Source of the DNA: Ignatzschineria sp. RMDPL8A
GTDB taxonomy: Bacteria > Pseudomonadota > Gammaproteobacteria > Cardiobacteriales > Wohlfahrtiimonadaceae
Length of the DNA stretch: 64,000 nt
Assembly: GCF_029815055.1 (NCBI RefSeq)
Contig: NZ_JAPPWA010000002.1
Location: forward strand, 1,612,001-1,676,000
Direction: 5' to 3'
Shown here piece after piece: positions 29,764 through 38,289 of the stretch. Position 1 is the stretch's first letter. Each line of letters begins with the position of its first letter. Below the pieces are notes generated by a model. It searched no databases. It saw only the letters and a program-made list of their open reading frames with translations, and was not told the origin of the DNA. A program made the position numbers and the translations under genes.

Positions 29764-30456
29764 ATGACTGATCAACTCAATAGTACACCCCCTATCTCCA
29801 TGAGATTTAGGGGGTTTTTACCCGTCGTTGTCGATGTTGAAACCGGCGGCGTTAATTGCCAAACGGACGCACTTTTAGAGATCGCCGCAACCATGCTCGA
29901 TATGGATGAAACCGGCAAAATTTTCCCCGTGGAAACCGTCTCAGCGCACATTGAACCAGCGAAAGGATTACTCATTAATCCGGAATCGATGAAAATTAAT
30001 GGCATCAAGCTCGATAATCCGTTTCGCTTTGCGATTACTGAAAAAGAAGCGCTCATCAAGATCTTTAAACCGATCCGTGAAATGGTGAAATCTCGTGGAT
30101 GCACCCGCGCCATTTTAATTGGTCATAATGCGCACTTTGACTTAGGCTTTTTAAATGCAGCGATTGAACGCACTGGCATTAAAAACTCACCGTTCCATCC
30201 ATTTTCGGTGATCGATACCGTGAGTCTTTCAGCGCTTGCCTATGGACAAACCGTACTTGCGCGCGCGATTCACGCAGCAAAGATTGAGTGGGATCCCGAT
30301 TCAGCGCATTCGGCCGTTTATGACACCGAAAAAACCGCCGAGCTCTTCTGTAATATTGTTAACAAGTGGCAGGATCATATCGGGTATAATAACTCGATGT
30401 TTAATAACGATTCTGCGCCCGCTTATATTCAATCGTCACACAATATTGGCGACTAA
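29764..30456 (+). CDS. rnt: Ribonuclease T
   Basis: DEDD-family 3'-5' exoribonuclease, a homodimer that trims the CCA end of tRNAs and the 3' ends of 5S and 23S rRNA. Exo I motif is [11 protein letters not shown], Exo [19 protein letters not shown], and Exo III has the active His in [17 protein letters not shown]. 230 residues, slightly longer than the E. coli enzyme (215) at the C-terminus. Tightly spaced after clpX. It has no clear Shine-Dalgarno, so translation may be coupled. Confidence 0.95.
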   Translation: MTDQLNSTPPISMRFRGFLPVVVDVETGGVNCQTDALLEIAATMLDMDETGKIFPVETVSAHIEPAKGLLINPESMKINGIKLDNPFRFAITEKEALIKIFKPIREMVKSRGCTRAILIGHNAHFDLGFLNAAIERTGIKNSPFHPFSVIDTVSLSALAYGQTVLARAIHAAKIEWDPDSAHSAVYDTEKTAELFCNIVNKWQDHIGYNNSMFNNDSAPAYIQSSHNIGD

Positions 30457-30492
30457 GCGTGTATCACTAACGACACTAAAGGATGATCTAAG

Positions 30493-32055
30493 ATGTTTAC
30501 TCAGCTCAATCAGTCGCTCAACGATACCTTATCAAAACTCGGCGCGGCACGTTCATTACTGAGCCGCGTTAATATTGGCCTTGAGCGTGAAACGCTCCGC
30601 ATTGATGAAAAAAGTGGCCGTTTAAGCAGTACGCCTCACCCAAAAGCGATCGGCTCTGCCCTCACGCATTCCAATATCACTACCGACTTTGCCGAGATGA
30701 TGCTCGAATTTGTCACCGATCCCCACGATTCTGTGGAGGAAACACTCTTATCGCTCGAAAAAATTCAGGAATTTACCTATCGCCGTCTAAACGGTGAGCT
30801 CTTTTGGCCAAATTCGATGCCGCCTGCCATTGAAAGTGATGATGAAATTATCATTGGCTATTATGGCGAATCGAATGAAGGGAAAATGAAACATACCTAT
30901 CGCGTTGGATTAAGCCATCGCTACGGTAAAATGATGCAGGCGATCTCCGGCATTCATTATAATTTTTCCTTTAAAGATGAGTTTTTTATCGCACTCCAAA
31001 AAGCGCTCGGTAATACGCAGACACTTAATCAGTTTAAGACTGAACGCTATCTTAATTTAGCGCGCAACATCGCCCGTGTTGGCTTTGTGGTGCCCTACTT
31101 TATCGGTGCATCGCCCTTAATGTGTAAGAGCTTTTTACGCGATAAGCCCAATAAGTTTGATGATTTTAATGAAGTCGATAGTTATGTGAAATCGGGCACC
31201 TCGCTTCGTCTTTCCGACATTGGCTATGGCAATAATAAATGCCATTTTGATGTATCGCTGAATGATCTCAATTCCTTTGTGAAAAATATCTATTATGCGA
31301 TTACCACCCCTTGCAAAGATTTCTCGAAAATTGAGATCAAAAAAGAGGGAAAATATCAGCAGATCAACAATCATATTTTACAGATTGAAAATGAGTACTA
31401 CTCGAGCATTCGCCCAAAACAGATTATGAAGAAAGGCGAAAGTTTTATTGAAGCGCTCAACAATCGTGGCATTGAATATGTTGAACTGCGTTCGATCGAT
31501 ATTAATCCTCTTGTCTCCACCGGAATTGATCTGCCAGCGATGAAGTTTTTACAAGCGCTTTTAACGGCTTGCCTCTTAACTGATGCCGCGCCACTTGATC
31601 AAAAAGAGTACGAACAGACGCAGCGAAACTTAAAACTCGTCGCGGAAAATGGAAAGCGTGATGATTTCCATCTCACTATTGCCAATGAAGTGTTCGAATT
31701 ACCCGATGCGCTTCAAAAAGTGATCGACTGGATGCGCCCAATTTGTGAGCAATTAGAAAATGGGTTTTCTGACGCCCTTTCGCACTTTGAAAAAATGATT
31801 GAAAATCCGAAGCTTACGCCCTCTTCAATCATCCTTGAAAAAATCCAAGCAAGTGGATTGACTTACCAAGAGTACTTCTTTAAAGTTGCGCATCAACACT
31901 ACTCAGAGAATATGGAGTTTAAAGTGAGCGATGCGGAGATGGCTCTTTTTGACGAAAAGGCAACGGCATCCCTTGAAAAATTAGCGGCGATTGAAGCCGA
32001 ACCGCAAATTCCATTCGATGAGTTTTTAGACAACTATTTTGATATTTCGTTATAA
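30493..32055 (+). CDS. gshA: Glutamate-cysteine ligase
   Basis: First step of glutathione synthesis: ATP-dependent joining of Glu and Cys. Proteobacterial GshA type 1, recognised by GLERETLRI near the N-terminus, DFAEMMLEFVT, GISGIHYNFSF-like SGIHYNFSFKDEFF, YVELRSIDINPL and the long helical C-terminus. 520 residues, matching E. coli (518). AAAGGATG lies eight bases before the ATG. The gene for GshB is not nearby. It may be in one transcript with clpX-rnt and the TerC-family gene. Confidence 0.96.
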   Translation: MFTQLNQSLNDTLSKLGAARSLLSRVNIGLERETLRIDEKSGRLSSTPHPKAIGSALTHSNITTDFAEMMLEFVTDPHDSVEETLLSLEKIQEFTYRRLNGELFWPNSMPPAIESDDEIIIGYYGESNEGKMKHTYRVGLSHRYGKMMQAISGIHYNFSFKDEFFIALQKALGNTQTLNQFKTERYLNLARNIARVGFVVPYFIGASPLMCKSFLRDKPNKFDDFNEVDSYVKSGTSLRLSDIGYGNNKCHFDVSLNDLNSFVKNIYYAITTPCKDFSKIEIKKEGKYQQINNHILQIENEYYSSIRPKQIMKKGESFIEALNNRGIEYVELRSIDINPLVSTGIDLPAMKFLQALLTACLLTDAAPLDQKEYEQTQRNLKLVAENGKRDDFHLTIANEVFELPDALQKVIDWMRPICEQLENGFSDALSHFEKMIENPKLTPSSIILEKIQASGLTYQEYFFKVAHQHYSENMEFKVSDAEMALFDEKATASLEKLAAIEAEPQIPFDEFLDNYFDISL

Positions 32056-32069
32056 GGACTCGTAACGCT

Positions 32070-33062
32070 GTGACCCCCCATGTAAATATTGGTTCGCCCC
32101 TTCTCTACACAATCTTTGGGATTGTCGTCGGGATTATGATTTTGATCGATATGTTCGCGCTAAAAACAACGGGCGATCATAAGGTCAGCTTTAAAGAGGC
32201 ACTCGGCTGGACGCTCGTTTGGATTACCGTCGCGCTTCTCTTTAACTTTGGACTTTGGTGGTATTTAAGCTTTCATATGCCTGAAAGTCTTCACGTTGCC
32301 GAGGATCATCAAGCCTTTGCCAACACCGTTGCCCTTGAATTTTTAAGCGGTTACGTCTTGGAAAAATCGCTCTCGATGGATAACATCTTCGTCTTCTTAC
32401 TGATTTTTGGCTACTTCAAAGTCCCCAATATTTACCAGCGTCGCGTCTTAGTTTATGGCGTGTTAGCGGCGATTGGCCTGCGTATTTTAATGATTTTAAT
32501 CGGAAGCTTCTTGCTTGCCCGCTTTGAGTGGATTCTCTATCTTTTTGGCGCGTTTTTACTCTACACCGGAATCAAAATGCTCTTTGGCCATGATGAAGAT
32601 GCCGACCTAAGCGACAACAAACTGATCAAGATCACCAAGAAGTTTTTCCGCTTTACGGAAGACTACGATAAGGAACATTTCTTTACTAAAATCGATGGGT
32701 TACGCTATGCCACCCCGCTCTTTTTAGTCTTGGTAATGATCACAATCTCTGATATTATTTTCGCTGTAGACTCTGTTCCCGCAGTATTTGCTGTGAGCCG
32801 CGATCCCTTCATTGTGATGACCTCAAACGTCTTTGCTCTTTTAGGGTTACGAGCGATGTATTTCCTGCTTGCGGATATGGCGGAGCGCTTCCACCTCCTT
32901 CAATATGGATTGGCATTTATCCTAATCTATATCGGAGCGAAAATGCTGGTGCTCTATTTTGATATTCATATCCCGACCGGATTATCGCTTGGCGTCATTT
33001 TGGGAACACTGGTGATTACCATCGTCCTCTCTTTAGTGACCCCTCCTAAAAAGAGTTCATAG
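32070..33062 (+). CDS. TerC-family integral membrane protein (Alx-like)
   Basis: 330-residue membrane protein with about nine spans. The paired acidic motifs of the TerC family are present: EFLSGYVLEKSLSMDNIFVF and ISDIIFAVDSVPAVFAVS. In E. coli, Alx and TerC members are linked to Mn(II) export or metalation of exported proteins. The GTG start at 32070 follows AAGGA and lies 14 bases after gshA, leaving no room for the Mn riboswitch that controls alx. It is followed by a strong terminator. Confidence 0.9.
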   Translation: MTPHVNIGSPLLYTIFGIVVGIMILIDMFALKTTGDHKVSFKEALGWTLVWITVALLFNFGLWWYLSFHMPESLHVAEDHQAFANTVALEFLSGYVLEKSLSMDNIFVFLLIFGYFKVPNIYQRRVLVYGVLAAIGLRILMILIGSFLLARFEWILYLFGAFLLYTGIKMLFGHDEDADLSDNKLIKITKKFFRFTEDYDKEHFFTKIDGLRYATPLFLVLVMITISDIIFAVDSVPAVFAVSRDPFIVMTSNVFALLGLRAMYFLLADMAERFHLLQYGLAFILIYIGAKMLVLYFDIHIPTGLSLGVILGTLVITIVLSLVTPPKKSS

Positions 33063-33068
33063 TTTCGG

Positions 33069-33093
33069 AGTCTCGCCTCGGCGGGACTTTTTT
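33069..33093 (+). terminator. Terminator after TerC-family gene
   Basis: Stem AGTCTCGCC-TC-GGCGGGACT followed by T residues, seven bases past the stop. It ends the clpX-rnt-gshA-terC run. Confidence 0.85.
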
Positions 33094-33131
33094 ATTGACC
33101 CTTGCTAACACATGTTTAGGATGCACCTCAA

Positions 33132-34442
33132 ATGTTAGAAAAACTTTTTAAACTTAAACTTCATAATACGACTGTGCGAACAGAGATTATCGCGGGGATT
33201 ACCACCTTCCTCACGATGGCATACATCATCTTCGTCAACCCGCAGATTCTCTCAACCACGGGCATGGACTATAACTCTGTCTTTATGGCGACCTGTATTG
33301 CAGCAGCAATCGGAACGCTCATCATGGCATTTGCAGCAAACTATCCGGTGGGCATGGCGCCGGGCATGGGCTTAAACGCATTCTTCGCATTTACGATCGC
33401 AGCGCCCGTTGCGCACGGCGGAATGGGCTTTACCTGGCAAGAAGCACTCGGTGCGGTATTTGTATCGGGCGTGGTGTTCTTACTCTTAACGGTCACCGGT
33501 GCACGCCGCTGGATTATCGATGGGATTCCTAAATCACTGCGCGCTTCTGTTGGTGCAGGGATCGGGCTGTTCTTAGCTTTTATCGGTCTACAAAATGCAG
33601 GCATCGTTGTGGATAGCCCTGCAACGTTGGTATCGATGGGGGATCTAACTCAGCCTGCTGCGCTCTACTGTATTTTAGGCTTTTTCATCATGGTGGTGCT
33701 TGACCGTTTAGGCGTTAAAGGCGCTATCTTAATCGGTGTACTAGCGGTGAGTGTCCTCAGTTTTGTCTTAGGTCATAATGAATTTAAAGGCATTATGTCA
33801 ACCCCACCATCGATCGCGCCAACCTTCTTCCAATTGAGCTTTGAAAAAGTGCTTCACGGCAGCTTTATCCAGATCTTAATCGCGCTTGTATTAGTGGAAC
33901 TCTTTGACGCAACCGGCGTATTAATGGGCGTTGCAAAACAAGCTCACTTAACCGATAACAACGTTCCCGAAGCGAAAAAACGTTTTAACCGTGCTCTTTT
34001 CTCAGACAGTACCTCAATCCTTGCGGGTAGCTTCTTAGGAACCAGCTCGGTAACAGCGTTTGTTGAATCTTCAGCAGGCGTTCAAGCCGGGGGTCGTACA
34101 GGATTAACCGCGCTAACCATTGCGGTTTTATTCTTGCTTGCGATGTTCTTCTCACCGCTTGCCGGTTCAATTCCTGCCTACGCAACCGCCCCTGCTCTTG
34201 TCTATATCGCAGGGCTGATGCTTCGCGAATTAACGGAAGTCAATTGGGAAGAGGCAACGGACGCAATTCCTGCAGCGCTTTTAGTATTAGGGATGCCATT
34301 TACCTACTCGATCGCTACCGGGTTTGCCTTTGGATTTATCAGCTACGTGGTGTTAAAAGCCTTTACCGGACGCTTTAAAGAGATTCACCCCGCAACGGCG
34401 ATTGTGGCGTTCCTCTTCTTTATCCGTTTTGCATTCTTTTAA
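33132..34442 (+). CDS. NCS2-family purine permease (AzgA/AdeP-like)
   Basis: 436-residue inner-membrane transporter of the AzgA-like branch of NCS2, which imports adenine, guanine or hypoxanthine with protons. Family features: RTEIIAGITTFLTMAYIIFVNP at the start, ANYPVGMAPGMGLNAFFAF (span 3), LFDATGVLMGVAKQA with the acidic pair of span 8, and GTSSVTAFVESSAGVQAGGRTGLT (span 10 loop). The substrate among purines is not decided. A hairpin follows the gene at about 34505-34527 (AGAGGCCTCC / GGAGGCTCT) without a T run. Confidence 0.92.
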   Translation: MLEKLFKLKLHNTTVRTEIIAGITTFLTMAYIIFVNPQILSTTGMDYNSVFMATCIAAAIGTLIMAFAANYPVGMAPGMGLNAFFAFTIAAPVAHGGMGFTWQEALGAVFVSGVVFLLLTVTGARRWIIDGIPKSLRASVGAGIGLFLAFIGLQNAGIVVDSPATLVSMGDLTQPAALYCILGFFIMVVLDRLGVKGAILIGVLAVSVLSFVLGHNEFKGIMSTPPSIAPTFFQLSFEKVLHGSFIQILIALVLVELFDATGVLMGVAKQAHLTDNNVPEAKKRFNRALFSDSTSILAGSFLGTSSVTAFVESSAGVQAGGRTGLTALTIAVLFLLAMFFSPLAGSIPAYATAPALVYIAGLMLRELTEVNWEEATDAIPAALLVLGMPFTYSIATGFAFGFISYVVLKAFTGRFKEIHPATAIVAFLFFIRFAFF

Positions 34443-34529
34443 CGCAAACGAGCCATAAATCAAACGGATTGACTACAGTATTGGTAGCCATCTGTGTATA
34501 CTTAGAGGCCTCCTTTTTGGAGGCTCTCT

Positions 34530-34561
34530 ACGTTATAAATCCCTGATAAAAACGTTATAAA
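34530..34561 (+). repeat. Two 10-bp direct repeats upstream of yccS-like gene
   Basis: ACGTTATAAA occurs at 34530-34539 and again at 34552-34561, 22 bases apart (two helical turns), 45 bases before the next start codon. It could be a paired operator half-site. The TATAAA part may also serve as a -10 element. Confidence 0.35.
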
Positions 34562-34605
34562 ATAGACCTAAATCCCGTTAACCTTTCCCCATTTGAGATT
34601 AGCGC

Positions 34606-36711
34606 ATGAACCAACTACTCACCGCCACCTACCGCTTCCTCTTTAGCCATGACTTTAGTTTTGGGCTCCAGAAAGCTGTGGGCATTTTTCTGCCGGTGGG
34701 GCTACTCTATCTTGCCAATCTCTACTATCCCTTTGGCTTTGATTATCCGCTCATGCTGATTGTGGGCTATGGAAGTTTAACCATTGGTATTTCCGATCAG
34801 ATCGGCCCTTATAAGCATAAACGCAATGAGCTTTTAGCGAGTTTAGTGGCGATGATAATTATCTCGCTTCTCTTCTCCTATCATAAAAACTTCTCGATCG
34901 GGATGATCGCAAGTTTAACGCTCGTCACCTTTTTAAGTGGCTTTGTCTCCAATTTTGGCCCACGCTTTAATGCGATTGGCTTTGTGCTTGTATTTACCGC
35001 AATGATGGCGGCGCGCACCAATGAGCACCCCTACACCTACACCCTCTTTTTCACGATTGGGGCGGTGTTTTACTATATCTATACCCTGCTGATTTCACGG
35101 ATTTTTGAGCGCCATATCATTCGGCACAATCTCTCAAATATCTACTTTTTACTCTCAAAACACCTTAAAAACCTGTCGGCCTGTTATCGTCAAAATAGCG
35201 ATATTCAAAAAGAGTTTAAAAAACTGATCGATTCACAAACGAGCCTACTTGAAGAGTTACAGCTGCTTCGCGATCTGCTCTTTCGCCTTGAAAACCCCAA
35301 TCACGATAAGATCAAAAAGATGATCTACGAGCTCATCACCCTAATTGAGATTCGTGAGGTAGCCCTTGTTCCCCATCAAGAATTTAGAACGATTCGTCAA
35401 GTATTCCCCAATACCGATATTCAGATTTTCTTCCGTGATGCCTTTTCAAAAGCGGGTAATAACCTTGAAGAGATGGGACTCTATACGCTTCGCGCCGGCG
35501 AGATGCTTAAACGTCTTGGCTTTAAGGCGGAACTTCGTGCGCTCGAATATGAGCTTGAACTTCTCCGCCGTGAAAATCCCGAAGGAGAACGCTTAGAGGG
35601 CTATCAAGTTTTAATCGGTCACTATCGTAAAGTGTGGTCACTATCACGCCAGCTCGAAAAGCTCCGCTCGCTCTTAATTGGTGAATATATGCCCGATGAA
35701 GAGCTCAGCCAAAAAAGTTTTTCCCGCTTTTTATCGCACTCCTATTGGTCGCGTGATTATATTCGCAATAATCTTAAAATTCGCTCCAACGTGATGCGCT
35801 TTTCCATTCGCTCTGCCGTTGCCATGTGTACCGCGCTCCTGCTTGTGAAAGCGACGAGTTTTATGTCCCATGGATTTTGGATTGCCTTTACCCTGTTAAG
35901 TCTGATGCGCCCCGGATTTAGCCTCACTAAAGAGCGGAGCCGCAACCGAATTATTGGCACTTTTGTCGGCTGCGTCGTCGGGGGACTTTTGATCGCGTCC
36001 AAAATTAATCCTGTGGGAATGCTCGTCATTATCTTTTTCGCCGTTGTCCTTAATAACGGATTAATGCGAGTTCACAATCAGCTCAGCATCGCCTTTACGA
36101 CGCTCTACGTTCTAGTATTATTAAACATCGACCGCGATTTAACCGCGCTCCAAGGTTTAGGGCTCGCGGGCGAACGCATTATCGACACCGTGATTGCCGC
36201 GATCATTGCCGTTGGCTTTAGCTATCTATTGCCTTATTGGGAGAAAAACACCATTCCCGAACACCTTGCAAAAATCAAAGAGAATCTCTACGGCGTCTTT
36301 TTGAGCATCGAAAAGGTGTGGATTCGTCACGCCGCCGATGATGTGGAATTTAAATATTGCCTTCGTGAAACGCAAACCTCCATTGTGGATTATTCCAATT
36401 CGCTCACGCGCATGCAAAATGAGCCCAAAAAGATTCAAACCTATAACCTTTCCATGCTCAATGACGAGCTGATTATGTTCCAATCGCTCCTCGCTCAGCT
36501 CTCTTACCTTGGCTATTTGATGGAAGACAGCAAAACCAAAGCGGAAGATATTCCAGAATTTTGTGAGATTTTCACGCTGATTAAAGAACGTTTTAATCCG
36601 GCAAATCACCCTGATCAAGATGATCCGAAGCCCTTTACCATTCGGGAGCTCAAACCGCTTATTTGGATGCTTGAATCGCCTCAATCGGCACAAAATAGCC
36701 ATACCGACTAA
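34606..36711 (+). CDS. YccS/FUSC-family inner-membrane protein
   Basis: 701-residue protein with the double-repeat layout of the YccS/YhfK (FUSC, aromatic acid exporter-like) family. A first hydrophobic block with about five to six spans (residues 20-165) is followed by a long cytoplasmic helical domain (about 180-380), a second membrane block (about 400-545, starting MRFSIRSAVAMCTALLLVKAT) and a helical C-terminal tail. No transport substrate is known for YccS. No MFP or outer-membrane partner is encoded nearby, unlike AaeAB. Confidence 0.88.
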   Translation: MNQLLTATYRFLFSHDFSFGLQKAVGIFLPVGLLYLANLYYPFGFDYPLMLIVGYGSLTIGISDQIGPYKHKRNELLASLVAMIIISLLFSYHKNFSIGMIASLTLVTFLSGFVSNFGPRFNAIGFVLVFTAMMAARTNEHPYTYTLFFTIGAVFYYIYTLLISRIFERHIIRHNLSNIYFLLSKHLKNLSACYRQNSDIQKEFKKLIDSQTSLLEELQLLRDLLFRLENPNHDKIKKMIYELITLIEIREVALVPHQEFRTIRQVFPNTDIQIFFRDAFSKAGNNLEEMGLYTLRAGEMLKRLGFKAELRALEYELELLRRENPEGERLEGYQVLIGHYRKVWSLSRQLEKLRSLLIGEYMPDEELSQKSFSRFLSHSYWSRDYIRNNLKIRSNVMRFSIRSAVAMCTALLLVKATSFMSHGFWIAFTLLSLMRPGFSLTKERSRNRIIGTFVGCVVGGLLIASKINPVGMLVIIFFAVVLNNGLMRVHNQLSIAFTTLYVLVLLNIDRDLTALQGLGLAGERIIDTVIAAIIAVGFSYLLPYWEKNTIPEHLAKIKENLYGVFLSIEKVWIRHAADDVEFKYCLRETQTSIVDYSNSLTRMQNEPKKIQTYNLSMLNDELIMFQSLLAQLSYLGYLMEDSKTKAEDIPEFCEIFTLIKERFNPANHPDQDDPKPFTIRELKPLIWMLESPQSAQNSHTD

Positions 36712-36855
36712 GGGCAGATTAAGGGCCTGATAGAGAAAGAGGCTACCGAGATCAGTTCATGGGCCTTTTATGGACCATTTCCAGCAAAAATCATTGCATA
36801 ACTGACTGCTTCTGTTTACTATTGGTAGAAGAATATTCTTTTTATTGGCAAAACG

Positions 36856-37359
36856 ATGGTACATTTTTTAGGCGAATACGAGATCCGCGTGGATGCGAAA
36901 AAGCGCATCATGCTCCCGGCTGCACTTAAAAAGCAGCTCGGCGATGTCGTTCGTTTTGTCATTAACCGCTCCTTTGATAAGTGCCTTAATCTCTACCCGT
37001 ATGATATGTGGCAAGAGATCGATTCGGAGCTTGGAAAACTCAATCCGTTTGTTAAAAAAGAGCGCGATTTTGTCCGATTTGTTCGCGGTGGTGCGACCGA
37101 GGTAACCCTCGATGGACAGGGCCGTATCAACCTTCCCCAACGTCTAATGAAATATGCCAATATTGAGTCTGATCTCATTTTACTCGGAAATGGGGATGTC
37201 ATTGAGATGTGGGATCTTGAGACCTATGAATCGATGCTTGATATTGATCCGGAAGATTTCTCAGCGCTTGCGGAAGAGGTGATGGTGAAACAAGCCGAAA
37301 TTGAGCCTCCACATGAATCTTTTGATGATAGTATTGTCGTTCCCATTCTTCGGCGGTAA
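36856..37359 (+). CDS. mraZ: MraZ transcriptional regulator, outside the dcw cluster
   Basis: SpoVT-AbrB-type DNA-binding protein. Two MraZ repeats are visible: EYEIRVDAKKRIMLPAALKKQLG and EVTLDGQGRINLPQRLMKYA. In most bacteria mraZ opens the division and cell wall (dcw) cluster, followed by rsmH, and represses it. Here it is followed 12 bases later by murI, then by pepN, with no dcw gene in view. The protein has 167 residues, about 15 longer than E. coli MraZ, with an acidic C-terminal extension ending SIVVPILRR. Confidence 0.93.
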   Translation: MVHFLGEYEIRVDAKKRIMLPAALKKQLGDVVRFVINRSFDKCLNLYPYDMWQEIDSELGKLNPFVKKERDFVRFVRGGATEVTLDGQGRINLPQRLMKYANIESDLILLGNGDVIEMWDLETYESMLDIDPEDFSALAEEVMVKQAEIEPPHESFDDSIVVPILRR

Positions 37360-37371
37360 AATACCTCCCAT

Positions 37372-38193
37372 ATGAATATAGGACTAATCGATTCAGGGAT
37401 TGGCGGGCTCTCGGTGCTTCGGGCATTTATCGCGGCCGGCGTTCCTGCCAACTTTTTTTACATTGCCGATTCTGGGCATCTTCCGTACGGCACGAAAAGC
37501 GATGCCTATATCGAAACGCGCATGGAGATTTTAACGGATTTTCTCATTCAAACTCACCAAATTGATGCGCTCGTTATTGCGTGCAATACCGCAACAGCCG
37601 TGAGTGCAAAGTCACTTCGCGCGCTTTACCCAGATCTTCCCCTAATTGGCATTGAGCCGGCGATTAAACCAGCAATCCTTCTGACTAAAACGCGCCACAT
37701 TGCCGTCGCAGCCACCCATTCCACCATCAATAGTCCACGCTTAAAAGGCCTCATTGAACGCTTTGCAACGCCTAACGGAATCACCGTTCACACCATTGAA
37801 GCAGGCCCTTGGGTAACCCTTATAGAATCTGGCGAGATTTATGGTAAAAAAGCCCAACAAAGCATCGAAACGCTACTCAATCCATATCAATTCACCCGAG
37901 CAAATCACGCGTCTAACACAGAACAGACGGTTCAGATCGATCAATTTATTTTAGGCTGTACTCACTTTCCCTTTCTCAGAGAGGCAATTCAAGCCTATCT
38001 GGGTGATTCGGTGAATTTAATCGATCCCGCACGCTCCATTGTTAAACAGACATTAACGCTATTACCATCCGCTAAAAATGATCAAGCGTCGCCCCATTAT
38101 CATTTTTATACCACCGGCGATCTTTCCCATTTTAAAACTCAGCTCAGCACCCTCTCCTTTCATATCGATCAAGCAGACGCACTAACGCGCTAA
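37372..38193 (+). CDS. murI: Glutamate racemase
   Basis: Makes D-glutamate for peptidoglycan. It begins NIGLIDSGIGGLSVLRA; the first catalytic Cys is in VIACNTATAVS and the second in ILGCTHFPFLREAI, with the Asp of DSGIGG. 273 residues, normal. It starts 12 bases after mraZ, so a mraZ-murI transcript links a cell-wall regulator with a cell-wall precursor enzyme. Confidence 0.96.
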   Translation: MNIGLIDSGIGGLSVLRAFIAAGVPANFFYIADSGHLPYGTKSDAYIETRMEILTDFLIQTHQIDALVIACNTATAVSAKSLRALYPDLPLIGIEPAIKPAILLTKTRHIAVAATHSTINSPRLKGLIERFATPNGITVHTIEAGPWVTLIESGEIYGKKAQQSIETLLNPYQFTRANHASNTEQTVQIDQFILGCTHFPFLREAIQAYLGDSVNLIDPARSIVKQTLTLLPSAKNDQASPHYHFYTTGDLSHFKTQLSTLSFHIDQADALTR

Positions 38194-38289
38194 CACCTTC
38201 TCGGGCACGAGGAAACCATGCAAAATTGGCCATAACCGAGTATGATAGAGATCAATATTTCCACGTTTTTCTCCGTTTAAAAGGGATAC

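Noticed and set aside
32056-32069. Mn-sensing yybP-ykoY riboswitch before the TerC-family gene
   Set aside because: Only 14 bases separate gshA and this gene, too short for the riboswitch.
36712-36855. MraZ-binding TGGG repeats upstream of mraZ
   Set aside because: One TGGG and one TGGA are present (near 36760-36775), but spacing and number do not match the usual array, so no claim is made.
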